DNA from: Toxonevra muliebris
Taxonomy: Eukaryota; Arthropoda; Insecta; Diptera; Pallopteridae
DNA: 64,000 nt
NCBI GenBank assembly: GCA_963691655.1
Contig: OY829326.1
Coordinates: 56,413,776 to 56,477,775 of the forward strand
Direction of reading: 5' to 3'
Below, piece after piece: positions 46,497-57,655 of this stretch. The number at the start of each line of letters is the position of its first letter. Position 1 is the first letter of the stretch. The translations under genes were made by a program, and so were the position numbers. The notes beneath the pieces were generated by a model, which saw nothing but the letters and a program-made list of their open reading frames with translations, ran no database searches and was not told the origin of the DNA.

Positions 46497-48742
46497 CAGC
46501 GGTGCTATATTGACAGATTTATCAGTAAATTACAGTTTTTTCGGTCGGCATGCAGTTTACAGATTTCCCTCAAATATTATAGTTTATTCCCAAATTTTAC
46601 AGTTTTTCAATAACATGCAGAATAAACTTAGATATGTTTTGATTATCATAAAAATGTAATTGTATTTCAGGATAGCACTTGCAGGTAGCGAATGTGGAAA
46701 GAATATTTCCCCAAATTAGTACTAACAAAACTGAAATTCGAAAAATGAAATTGCTGAAAAAAGCAAAAGACTTACTTAAAAAAATTATAAAATTGAACAA
46801 ATTTTGTGGCATCAAGAGAAATGTGTAAGGAATTTGTTGAAACCATTTTGAGAGCTTTCAAAGTTGTTGTATTGATTACTGGTGAACTATGCTTGCTCAA
46901 AAAATCGGGAGCAGGACTGTTCATTTGTCTCTCGACAAAACCAAAAAAACGCAAACAATTTTTTGGGCAAAAATCGAGTCAAATAATGAGAAAAATCATA
47001 TGTAAAATTTTATTTAAGGTGGTTCTTGTCTTTGGTAACCTATATTAAAATTTTCCAAAAAATATTTCCTCAGAACGTTTTAACCCTCTAACTCCCACCA
47101 GTATTGGTCATTTTGGTCCTTTTTCTTAAAAACTCCTTAAAAGCTAAGTTAAAGGGGAAGCCAAGGGTTAAAACCTTAAAAAAAAAATTTCACTAAGGGT
47201 CGCCAAAAACAAGTAGCCTCTACGAGTTAAAGGTAACACATAAAAAAACGAAATTAAGTGTTAAGAAATTTATTTGTAAGCATGATTAATAATATCCTTG
47301 TAAAATGTGCTGTAAGTATGCAAAGTAGAAACTTTTAGCAGCAGAGAATCATTTAATAATATTGTAACGGTGCGGTAATCACCGGCCCCTCATACGCCAA
47401 TATTAATTCAGTGCTTGCGATGGGGTAGCGTGAAATGGCCGCAGATATAACAAAATTTGTTGATATTTTTGAAAACTCCATTATAAAGGATATTACTGAT
47501 CAGACATAATATCGCATTTGGCAATATATGCTACAAATAAATTTCTTAACACTTAATTTCGTTTTTTATGTGTTACCTTTAACTTTTAAAGGCTACTTAT
47601 TTTTAGTAACCCTTAATGAAATTTTCTGGAGAATATTTTTGTGGAATAGTTTAACCCTTTACCTTCCCTAATACCTAGCTTTTAAGGAGTTTTTAATAAA
47701 AGGGTCCAAAATGACCCATACTGGTGGGAGCTAGAGGGTTAAAATTTTCTAAGAAAATATTTCTCGGAAAATTTTAATATAGGTCGTCCAAGACAATAAC
47801 CACCTTAAGAAAAATTTTGTTCATAATTTTTCTCGTTGTCTGATTCCATTTTTGACCAAAAACTCAAAATTTCAAATCACTGTAAAAAATTGTGACGTAG
47901 TGAAGCAAAAAGGGATTGGGGCTTTTGTTACTGAGGTCAAATACTATCGTTTGAGATTGGTCTGGTTTTGTCCCGAACATATGTGTTGTATTGTGTAATA
48001 ATAACATATATTTGTTTTATGCATTTTAAATGAATTTGTATCTTTTTTATTGACTTATTTTACTTCATTTTAATGGAATCATTTTTTTTGATTTTATTAA
48101 TATTCTTACATATTTATTTAAATAAATTAATTTTAACTATTCCAGAGCATTTTTGTGGGTAGAATCTGACACCAATTAAACGCTCGTTTGCCCGTCTCTA
48201 TATACACTGTTGTTGTGATGACTAAATATATAGTTCATTAAGCCTGTTTATACATTACTTCAAACACTTTTTTTTCAAACAAAAACAGTCTGATTGTTGT
48301 TGTCGTTATGATAAATAACGCAAATCAAATAACTTATTTCTTAAAATTTTTTTTTTCTTTGGGTGAAAATGTTATAAGAACTAGTTTAATATTAACCCAA
48401 AATTTGTATGTGTGTTTGTTTTTTATTTCCGAATCATGCCTGATGAGCGAACTTTTTTCCAAATTTTGCACCATTATTGTATTAGGTTTCCCAGAAGTGA
48501 TAGGATTTAAAATTTCTGCCCCGTTTAAGAAAGCATAGCATCTCCCAAACATGTGGAAACTATTATATTATTTGACCTATTAAATTTTGAATGTGTGATG
48601 GGCTGATGGGCAAGTGACTGAGAAACTTTTCAAATTAAAAATTTTAGTTTTGTTTTTTCGTTAGGCTAAAGTTTTTTTTTTCCAAAATACAGTTTTTTTT
48701 TTAATTTTTACAGTTTTTGCTCAAAAAAATATGGCAACACTG
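46497..48742. mobile_element. hAT-type non-autonomous element with exact 8-bp duplication
   Basis: The left end is CAGCGGTGCTATATT and the right end, reverse complemented, is CAGTGTTGCCATATT (3 mismatches in 15). The target-site duplication ATAAGAAA is exact (46489-46496 and 48743-48750). TACAGTTTTT-type words recur close to both ends (46528-46605 and 48687-48718). It contains a 0.9 kb palindrome at about 46950-47875 and no recognisable transposase. It separates DUF1091 genes A and B. Confidence 0.88.
46950..47875. repeat. 0.9 kb palindrome with TTAA-bounded core
   Basis: The left arm (about 46955-47310) is the inverted copy of the right arm (about 47500-47870). Clear pairs are AAGGTGGTTCTTGTC at 47016 against its inverse ending at 47808, TTAACCCTCTA at 47080 against TAGAGGGTTAA ending at 47742, and AACACTTAATTTCGTTTTTT near 47550 against its inverse near 47250. 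The core 47080-47742 starts and ends with TTAA, like piggyBac-type MITEs. Homology in the arms continues beyond it, so the border is unclear. Confidence 0.8.
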
Positions 48743-48750
48743 ATAAGAAA

Positions 48751-49537
48751 TGAAAATAAATGTAAACACAGAGAGTGTGAGAGAGGCACAGAGTTGCATT
48801 TAATATATACTACACTTCACTGCATTGAACATATGTATACATGGGCATCGTTGTAGGAAAAGTTTTTAAGTGTTGCCGAGTGGATTGACGTGTATTTTGT
48901 TTTTGTTTCGTTGTGCGGATAGGAAAGTTTTACAATTTGTGCTATCGTGCTTCTGTACAAGGGCATATACAAGACTTCGAGAAAGCTGCAGAAAAAAAAT
49001 GTTATTGCGAGAGCAACTTTTGTCAGCAACAATAACAGCGAAGTGCTGGTTTTGTTGTTGTTTTTCTTTTCGTTTTTGTAGTTTTTTCTTAAATGGAAAC
49101 ACGGAGAACATTTTATGACCTAGCTTAAAACGATAAAGCTGTGCAACAAATTGATTTTATTATTTTCGGTCCCTGCATTTAACCCATTAAGGACGAGCGG
49201 AAACCAAAGTAGATAGATTAAGAAAACTTGAGAAAAAAAATGGTTTTTGAGCCTAACTCAGGAACGGCTCAGCGACAAGGTGCCATATGTTACCGCTAGG
49301 CATTACTTGGTTAATACTGGCATCAGGTTTTTTCCGCGGTTGGTCCGAAAAAAAAGTTTTCTTTTCACCCTAATCTTTTTTTTTTTTATAACTTGTGTAG
49401 GTATGTACTTGAAAATGATTGAATTTTAAATCATGGGAATTATAATTTTTGGTTAAATTATAGATAATTATTTTAATATTTGGCATGTGCATGCATAAAA
49501 TTGAAGCTCTATTGAAAAGTGGAACCAAAGAGTGAAA
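48751..49537. other. Intergenic DNA upstream of DUF1091 gene B
   Basis: No coding signal I trust. TTAACCCATTAAGGACGAGC at 49179 resembles one end of a TTAA-type MITE but has no partner nearby. Confidence 0.4.
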
Positions 49538-50344
49538 ATGAGTGGGAAGCTTTGGTTTATATTTGTGTTTCAAGTAATTTTTCCATGGCAAAATGTAAAT
49601 TGTGCTTAAAATTTATCCTAATTGTACAATAATAAAATTAAGCTTTGTGTTCAAAATTCATAGGTTACGGCACTCTTTAAATTGACAAACGCACGCTGTG
49701 AGTCCTTGAATAAATCATTGGCGGTAGTCAATGAATGTCGTCTGCGTGCTATAAAGCGGGACCATGCTGTTATGAATATGAATATTACTTTATTACGTCC
49801 TATGTATGAAATTGTGGTACGCACACTTTTGAAGCAAAAATATATATATATATAAAAGAAAAATAAAAAAAATATTCCTACTGTATTGACAAATAATAAT
49901 TTATAATATTTTTTACTTAAGCTAAATGGCGTAATCCTAAAAAAATATAATGGTTACAAACCATTCATATTTAATTACACTCATGATGCATGTGAATTTA
50001 TGAAGAAACGAAATAATCCCGCTGCCTCTATAATTTACAAGTTGTATAAGGATTTCTCCAATATAAATCATTCATGTCCTTTTGTTGTAAGTTTCATCAG
50101 TCACATTTATTTTTATTATGTATCGTTTAATTTTCATTGACTTTATTTTCAGGGAGATCAAATTCTGAACGGTTTTTATCCAAAAACTGACTTAATAAAT
50201 CTTCCGCTGCCAAATGGAGAATATGCTTTGGTTTTAACTTGGTACTTTCACAAGATTAAACTTTTAATTATTAATGTGCATTTCACGCTTGGGGATTATA
50301 AGTTGGGCTGTGAGTTGGGATCATTAAATAAACATTGTACTTAA
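49538..50344 (+). CDS. Secreted DUF1091 (DM8) family protein, gene B (divergent branch)
   Basis: Four exons: 49538-49594, 49664-49816, 49922-50086 and 50153-50344, all phase 0 with GT-AG introns, giving 188 residues. The start MSGKLWFIFVFQVIFPWQN gives a hydrophobic leader. A shorter exon 1 using GTAATT at 49574 is possible. Exon 2 reads LFKLTNARCESLNKSLAVVN then ECRLRAIKRD, the typical FTNxKCxS and CRLKxxxR start of the large DUF1091 branch. Exon 3 reads YKPFIFNYTHDACEFMKKRN and NHSCPF. Exon 4 reads GEYALVLTWYFHKIKLLIIN then VHFTLG. Six cysteines are conserved in position. It differs from genes A, C and D in exon number and motif set, so it is not a recent duplicate of them. The reading frame is intact. 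Confidence 0.92.
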
Positions 50345-50599
50345 TAACATGGAATTGTACTGAATTCTTTTAAATAAGGAAAGAGAAATTTTTTAAAATT
50401 TCTTAAATTTTATCTCGCTATCTTTACTTTTTTTCTTTTAAATTGATTCCTTCATTTCATTTTGATTAAATTTGGAGGGAGAATCTCAGCGCTAGCCGGG
50501 GAATGTGAAATTGCGTGCAAAAAAAAAGCAACGGTTATTATTGTAGAGTTTAATCATTAATATTTAAAATCATGTTTTTAAACATATTTATTAGGGTTC

Positions 50600-51180
50600 A
50601 ACAAAGTAAAAATTGCAAAAATTTCTAAAAGAAGCCGTTTTCGGATCACGAATTAGCTCAATCTGCTTTTGACGATATAGAGTCCCCCGTGCTCATAAAG
50701 ATTAGTCTCGAGAGCTCTGTTCATAAGTTTTTTCGACTCAATCCGCAGGGCTTGCAACTCCTTGCTCCACCACCGAACAGGAATCTTACCAAGAGGCTCG
50801 TTCATAACTGGTCTGAAGCGCAGAGGTGAGATTTTTCAGCGCTACTTCCAGACCTCGCTTGTTGCGCTGTTTGGTTTGTTATAGAATCGTTTCTAAGGAC
50901 CTACCAGTTTGAAATTGACTGCACTATTCTTTTATTTTAAAAATTTAAGTCAAGTTTAGGTGAAAACTCACCTTAGCTGTCGTCATGTTTTGGCGACAAA
51001 ATTGACCAAATTTGGTTATTGTAATATAAGGAGATGCTATAAGATAGGTTCTAAGCCTACTAGAACTCTCATCGTATAGAATCGTGCGTCCCCTTAGCTC
51101 ACCTAGTCCGCAGATGTGCTCGTTATGGATCCAAGGCATTTACATAGCAGCCTTGGAATGTTACAAATTTATGTGCGTTA
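50600..51180 (-). pseudogene. Non-LTR retrotransposon remnant: endonuclease end and linker
   Basis: On the minus strand 51139-50945 reads GELRGRTILYDESSSRLRTY then LIASPYITITKFGQFCRQN, which resembles the endonuclease region of R1/LOA-like LINEs (RxCIxxSxxIxxFxLxxF). Further along (about 50800-50680) it reads IPVRWWSKELQALRIESKKL then MNRALETNLYEH, matching the PWWxxELxxLRxxxRxxxxxA linker before RT. It is truncated on both sides and has internal loss. It inserted downstream of DUF1091 gene B. Confidence 0.6.
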
Positions 51181-52429
51181 TTGTGAGTGTACAGAACCTC
51201 GCATATCATTGCTGGTAGCAGCAGCCACCACAGAGGTGGCGTTAAAACTTTGGATAGTATTAGATCCTCCCATTTGCCCGTTCGCCATGAAAAAGATGGC
51301 AGCGCTGGCAGTTGCAGTCCTCGGCATCTTAACCTGAGTACTTATGGAGGTAGAACTGGTATGGTTTCTCTGAGGAACCTCAGAATAAGACATTTTTCAG
51401 TTTCCTGGTCATTCAATTTCTTTGTCGTGTTCATTTCGCAGTCCAATAAAAAAAACTATAACATAAAAAAAACGATCTCAAAATGCAAAAGTTATACAAA
51501 GGTCATGCTTCGTCGTTTCGACGACGCACATTTAAAAAAATCATACTTTCATAATGTAATGTTTCACAACAACAAATAAGTATACAGAACGGTAGTTGTA
51601 GTTTTCTTGCAATATCTCTATTCAGTGAAGATATTTGGAATCAAATCTGGAATTCTTGGTTATGACTGGCACTGTATGAAAAAGTATCACAAAACAAACA
51701 AAATTTAGAAAGAAAAACCGTAAAACGGAATCGTAAACGAATCGACGATGCATGTCCTTCCAGGTTTAAAACCGAATAAAGCATTTAGGGGTTCTAACCG
51801 GTTTTAAATATATCCGATATTTCTTACTTCTTTTCACATAGAGCTGGTTTTTTATATTTGCTATTTGAAGCTTAGGGCAAAATAAATCAAGGTTATCAAT
51901 TTAAAACAATTTAAAAATCAACATCAGTGAAAATGGAACGGAATTCTAAATGAGCGGATCTTCAGCCGGAACGATTTTGATTATGAGACTTTATAGAATG
52001 ACTGTTGAAGCATTAGTGATGCTTTCTAGAATTAATGTTTGAAATAGTCGTTTGTGGAGAAATCATGCCTCAAACTCAACTGCCTTATCGATAAGAAATC
52101 TCAATAAAATGTAAACGAAATTAATTAGTCGTTTGGAGAATTTGGCAAGAGTTTTTTGTGTCAAAAATCATATACTTTGAACAATTAGTAGTAGGGCATT
52201 TCTTATTGATTTTCTACAGCAGTGCTTTTTGTAAATGCTTATAACTCCTGAATCATTAACCCAATTATATTTTAATGTTCTGCAAAAACATTGCAATTTG
52301 TAAGATCTTTTCAACGATATGCAGCATTTCGGCATGCAACGGAAGTTATGAGCAAAAGTCTAAACATGCTCCAACCCTGATGACACTCCCCTACTAAATT
52401 TGAAATTTCGGTGTAAGTTTATAGATGTT
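51181..52429. other. Mixed repeat remnants, no gene seen
   Basis: 51181-51400 has open frames on both strands with no clear family; it may be more of the LINE. At 51588-51665 is a copy of the repeat also found at 43770. At 51503 ATGCTTCGTCGTTTCGACGA shares a CG-rich palindromic core with 42007. At 51756-51776 lies the inverted counterpart of 41957-41977. The rest is AT-rich and unremarkable. Confidence 0.4.
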
Positions 52430-53640
52430 CAACTTTTTTAGAGCTTGGTAATTGTCTTTGGTTTCTTTATGTTTTTTGGTTTAATTTTATTTTTGGTCTA
52501 ATTTTTTGTGAGAATTTTTTTTACTGAATTTTAGACTGAATTTTGATCTGAAGTTGTTCCGAATTTTGATTGGAATTAGGTTAAGTTTCGGTCAGAGTTT
52601 TATTCCGGTTTTTGGGCTTGAATTTTTATCTAATTTTTAAATTAAATATGATTAAAATTTTGGTTTTATTTTTGGTCTAACATTTCTGGTTGTTTTTTGG
52701 TCTAAATTTAGTTTGAACTTTGGACTGATTTTTGGTGTCAATTTTAGTCTAATTTTTAGTTTAAATAGGGTTTTAGTTTTTGGTCTAAATTTTATATGAG
52801 TTTTATCTGAGACTAAGTATGAGTTTTGATCTGTGTTGGGTCTGTTTTTTAGGTGCAAGTTTGGTCTAAGTTCAGATTTGTTATTTTTATTTTTAATCAG
52901 GTTTTTGAACTGATTTTGTTTAGGAGTTTGGACAGAATTTTAGCTTAAATTGGGTTTGCGTTCTGTTTTAATTTCATATGCATTTGATCTGAGATTAAAA
53001 ATGGGGTTTTGATCTGACTTTGGTCTAAATTTGATTTAAATTGTCGTCTGTTATTGTTCTGAATTTAAAATTAAAATATGGTATGACTTTTAATCAGATT
53101 TTTGAACTGATTTTGTTCAGGGGTTTGGTCAGAATCTTTGCTTAATTTTTTGTTCAGATAAGGATTGATTTTCAGTCTTAATATTATGTGCTTTTGACCA
53201 GAGATTAAGAATGAGTTTTGATCTGACTTTGGTCTGTTTTTTGGTCTTAATTTGATTTAAGTTTTCGTCTGCTATCGTTCTGAATTTAAGTCTAAAATTA
53301 AGTATGAGTTTTGATCTGACTTTGGTCTGTTCTTTGGTCTTAATTTGATTCAAATTTTGATCTGTTATTGTTAGGAATTTAAAATTGAAATATGGTGTGG
53401 TTTTTAATCAGATTTTTAAAGGCATTTGGTCTGAATTTTGACTTAATTTTTGGTTTAAATTGGGTTTGAGTTGTGGTATAAATATTATATGCATTTGGCC
53501 TGCGATTAAGTATGGGTTTTGATTCTTCTAAATTTAAGTCTGAAATACGGTGTGAGTTTGAATCAGATTTTCGAACTACTTTTTATTTAGGGGCTTAGTC
53601 TAGATGTTGGTCTAATCATTTGTCTAGTAGTCTACAATTT
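52430..53640 (-). repeat. Degenerate 12-bp satellite, block 6, inverted orientation
   Basis: The plus strand shows GGTCTAAATTTTGATCTGA-type units, the reverse complement of blocks 1-4. Longer repeats are visible: a module containing GAGTTTTGATCTGACTTTGG occurs at about 53213 and 53306, with a diverged form near 53000. Minus frames with TKxQTK-type repeats are artefacts of the array. Confidence 0.88.
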
Positions 53641-54764
53641 AGGAAAGGAGAGGTTCTCATTTTTCATTTCTTCAAAAAGTTTCATAATTTTTGAGCAATA
53701 ATTTATTTACCGTTTGGTATTTTACAAAAGATATAACATTATTATTTTGTGCGACAGTAAATTTGCGATTCAATCTTTTCCAGATTAGTGTGAGGCTATT
53801 AGAGCAAGATCAACCAACGGGGTAACACAATAACATCGCCAAAGTTTGCATCCCAGGACACGTAGAAATATAGGTTATTGACTATTGCATTATTTATGTG
53901 ATCTTAACCTTTTGTGGAGCTGTCCAGCTCAGCTTACTTGGAGTGCTTCAACAAGATAAGATATTTTCCCCAGTGCATAACACTTGCGTTTTGTGGCCAG
54001 AGTTATCGGTGTGAACAGCAAGACTACCTCAAGACAGATACATACTAAAGCGGGGAGATGGTCAAAAAGGGGCGGAGGGTTCCCCGATAGATATTCCAGC
54101 TATTACGATGGTTTGAATGAAGATAAACCAAATGACCTAAAACCTCTCGCGCCCTCAACTTCAGTATCCACAAATAACTGATAAAATTATATTTTTTTTG
54201 CCAGTATAGCTCTGGCTCTGTGCGTTAAGTTTGAGAATGTTTTCGTTTAGATCGGTTTGAAGAATATATGGTAAGAATTGCAAAAAAAAAATATGTAAGT
54301 ATGTAGCAGTAGCACAACTGCCTCTGCGGCTAGTTGGCATCTGGAGCAGAGCAATGAATTCTTCAACATAGTGATAGAATGCTGTGTAAGGATGGAATGA
54401 GTAGGATGGATTTTAAAACCATCTCAGATCAGCGATGTATGCTTATTTCTGATTCTGGTTATGGCAAAGAATTCAGAATTTTTTTTTTATATTTCCTAAT
54501 GTCTGTTTAAGAATATTTATTTGAACTTTGATCCATCTGAACACTCATGCCGGAAAAAGATAATTCCATTAAATATACGTGGTGTAAAACTGTTATAGAA
54601 TTGACCATTTACCACTATCAAAAGTTAATGAGGTTTTAATTTACCAACAAATCAAAATCAAAAACCAAACAAAACAAATAAAATCATTAAAAAACAAATA
54701 AAATCATTAACATTTAGAATTTTAGAATTCGTAGTTTATTAACATAATAAAACTACGTTAAGAA
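53641..54764. other. No gene seen; possible LINE scraps
   Basis: An open frame at 53984-54181 (VNSKTTSRQIHTKAGRWSKR and so on) and the sequence at 54300-54450 look less AT-biased than the surroundings and could be LINE ORF1 scraps. I cannot support an assignment. Confidence 0.3.
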
Positions 54765-54775
54765 TTTAGTTAGTT
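54765..54775 (+). promoter_or_regulatory. Initiator-like motif shared by DUF1091 genes A and C
   Basis: TTTAGTTAGTT lies 55 bp before the ATG at 54820, followed by CAAATTCAAG. The same 11-mer lies 61 bp before the ATG of gene A, followed by ACCTTTCAAATTCAACAG. The retained pair suggests a shared transcription start region. Gene D has a weaker match (GTCGTTAGTG near 61019). Confidence 0.5.
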
Positions 54776-54819
54776 CAAATTCAAGTTTTGCAGCAGAACG
54801 CGATTAAAACGAATCGAAA

Positions 54820-55601
54820 ATGATTGATCTATCAAACACTTCAAAACAGCTACTGTTTATTTTGTTAATACTGCATTTTGGACTCAATGATGCGAAGGTA
54901 AATTAACCAAATATTATTTATAGATTTATAAAATTTTTTTTAATTTGTGTTTTTTTTTTTTGTTACTTGTGAAGCGCAATTACATTATCGACATTACATT
55001 CTACAATATTACAAAATCCAAGCAAGGACTATTTAAAAATATACATTTTTCAATATATAAAAAGAGACCAATGAATTATTTATACGCTGAAATTATGCTC
55101 ACCGAAAATATAACGAAATTCTTTGTTCATTCCACATTCGATATGTTGCGCAAGGATAATTCAAAAATTAATCTAATGAAAATGGAAGTAAATGGTTGTA
55201 AATTTTTGGAAGCTTTTTATTCCAATAATTTAATGCAAATCGGTGCTAAAGAATTGTTGCGTGTAAGCAATTTACCAAAGAAGTGTCCTATTCTAGCGGT
55301 AAGTATGGAATGAGAAATAGAAAGAGAGAGAGAGAGAGAGAGAGCGAAAGAGCGAAAGTTGCAGCTGAGTTTTTTTTCTCTCCACTCATTATTGTTTAAT
55401 TAAATATGAACTTTCTTCAGAAAATTGTTAATATTTATTTTTTATTTATAGAATGTAAAATATTTTGTTGCTAATTACACTATCAATCCAGATGATTATC
55501 CTGCATTTGTTCCTAAAATGAAATGGATCATGAAGCATCAATATTTTGTGGATGGCATGCATTATGGTGAATTTGTGCTTGAAGGAAATGTGGTGAAATG
55601 A
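54820..55601 (+). CDS. Secreted DUF1091 (DM8) family protein, gene C
   Basis: Three exons: 54820-54897, 54975-55298 and 55452-55601, all phase 0, giving 183 residues. The signal peptide is within MIDLSNTSKQLLFILLILHF and GLNDAK. Exon 2 is exactly 324 nt, as in genes A and D, and carries FDMLRKDNSKINLMKMEVNG, then CKFLEA and RVSNLPKKCPILA. Exon 3 carries NYTINPDDYPAFVPKMKWIM and VLEGNVVK. It is the closest relative of gene A in the window. A (GA)n tract follows in intron 2 (55323-55346). AATAAA lies at about 55731. The frame is intact. Confidence 0.93.
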
Positions 55602-56338
55602 ATTGCGGAACATTTTGAGTAATGGAGCCAAATATTAAATCAATAGGCAGCAGAATATAGGAGTTTCTGTCTCTAATGAATGGTCTGTAATAACAGATTT
55701 AATAGCTGGCTTTAATGTTTAAAAATTTCCAATAAATATATATACATAAACATAGAAAATGGCGTTTTTTTTGTTTGGTTAAGATAGCAAAATAAAGGCA
55801 AGTAAAAAGCATTTCAGGCTCTGTATAATTTTTTTTTAAATTTAGGTCAGACTGCAAACTTTCATATTAAAAAGTAAAAGTTTAAAATTATTCTTAACTT
55901 TAAAAAAATAAAAGTTAAGAGTCATCTCACTATTTTCGAGCACTTTTCAACTACTATTTCTACTAATATTTTTCTAAGTACTTTTTTACTACCTTTGCAA
56001 CTACTTTTACTATAGCTACTTTACATTGCTTTTTCTACTTCTATCTTTCACTACTTTTCTAACCACTTTTCCTACTACTTTCAACTACCTTTTCTAAAAT
56101 TTTAACATTACAAAATAAAATTTGAATTAAAAAGATCATAGGAATTAAAAAGATCATAGAAAATAGTAATATAGAAAAGTGATAGAAAATAGTATGGTAA
56201 AAAAGTAGTAGAAATAAGAAAAGAAAAAGTAATAGTTTCAACGACTTTTAAAATCAATTTAAAGAAATTAAAGTCTATAAGAACTCTCACCATTTTACTT
56301 AAAAAAAAAAATATTTGAGTAAAAGTATAAATTAAAAG
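55602..56338. other. Downstream of gene C, AT-rich
   Basis: Pyrimidine-rich CTACTTTT-type simple repeat covers about 55930-56095. No coding signal otherwise. Confidence 0.45.
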
Positions 56339-57090
56339 CAGAGCTTTAACAGAATGCAATCAATTGAAGATATAAGTCACAAACAAAATTGACTTTAGAA
56401 TAAAAAATGCAATAAGAAATTTTTTCTTTAACTTTCCAAGAAAAAAGTACAGTCATTTATGAAAGTGTTTTTTGGTCAAGGGCTTGCAATATTTTTTTGA
56501 AATCATGGGAATGCAAATCTTATGGCTTCAAGTTCATGACTGCTTTAAAGTCGCTTAACATGGATCCGTCGTTGGTATCAGATTGATACACTTTTCAAAT
56601 ATACATATATTGTTTCACTTGTTTGGTAGTTCACTAAATAATATAAAAATAACAATAAATTGGTAGAAAGGTTTATAATTAAATGAAAATATTCCGAAAA
56701 AATAATATTTAAAAATCTTTCGACTCTATTTTATTTGTGGCATTATTTTATATCAAATTGAAGCATCAACGAAAGATTCAATTGGCAAAATGAACGACGG
56801 ATGCGTGTTAAAGTCACTTGGAGTCACTTGAAGTCACTTGGCGTCAGTTGAAGTGACTTGGAGTCACTTGAAGTCACTTGGAGTCACTTGAAGTCACTTG
56901 GAGTCACTTGAAGTCATTTGAATACACTTTGAGCCACTTGAAGTCACTTGGAGTTAATTGGAATTTGAAGCCAACTGGAGTCAGTTGAAGTCACTTGGAG
57001 TCAATTGCGATTTGCAGTCAATTGGAGTCATTTGAAATCAATTGAAGTCATTTGGAGTCAATTAAGGTTTTAAAGTCAATTGGAGTCTTG
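56339..57090. mobile_element. Second AGTCA-decamer element with an expanded 10-bp array
   Basis: The start CAGAGCTTTAACAGAATGCA matches the end of the element at 4916-6038 (CAGAGCTGTAAAAGAATGCA), so they belong to one family. From about 56811 to 57090 it holds a near-regular tandem array of a 10-bp unit, AGTCACTTGA / AGTCACTTGG, drifting into AGTCAATTGG. I did not find the other terminal repeat, so the right border is uncertain. Confidence 0.7.
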
Positions 57091-57149
57091 GACCTCTCCC
57101 AAACTAAACAAATACTATTCTATTGCTTAATTTAAAAAATAGTAAACCC

Positions 57150-57643
57150 TTAACTCTTTCATACGCAATGTTGCGTATATGCAAAATTCACTTTAATGTG
57201 GCATAAAATAGGTATTTAACAAATTTCACTAATAATAATATTTGCATTCAGCTCTGTAAGGTATTCTTTACATTTGCTGGTTGCATTTGAAATCTCTTGA
57301 TTATGTCATTTTTTTTAATGTTCAGCAAAAAACTAAAGTACAAAATTTTGTAGTAAAATCTTTTGCATTATTTTTTGAAAAAAAAATATGTTGAATTATT
57401 ACTAAGCGCAAATTTTGTTTATCAGATATGTTTGTAAAAGATAAGAGAATATGAAAACCAAAAATTGGAGAAAAAGAGTTATCCAGTGGTTGTCTATGTT
57501 TTTTTAACTTTTAATAAAGGACAAACAAATAGATGTAGAAGCAAGAAATTTGGTGTAATGATTGTGGAAGACCTAAGCAACGATAATTTCATAACAAACT
57601 GTTTCTATCAAGCCCCATTATAATTCGGGCGTCAAAGGGTTAA
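57150..57643. mobile_element. TTAA-flanked MITE (piggyBac-type)
   Basis: The left end reads TTAACTCTTTCATACGC and the right end, reverse complemented, TTAACCCTTTGACGC. TTAA at both ends is the piggyBac target. Length 494 bp, no coding capacity. Superfamily is inferred from the target site only. Confidence 0.6.
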
Positions 57644-57655
57644 AGGGTGTGAGTT

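Noticed and set aside
51178..51393. Overlapping frames on both strands with Ala/Ser-rich residues
   Set aside because: Neither frame has a recognisable domain, and the area borders a LINE remnant; not enough to call a gene.
52652..53353. Minus frames rich in KTK and QTK
   Set aside because: They are products of the degenerate satellite with a period that is a multiple of three.
56811..57090. CRISPR-like spacing of repeats
   Set aside because: Units are contiguous 10-mers with no unique spacers, and the DNA is from an insect.
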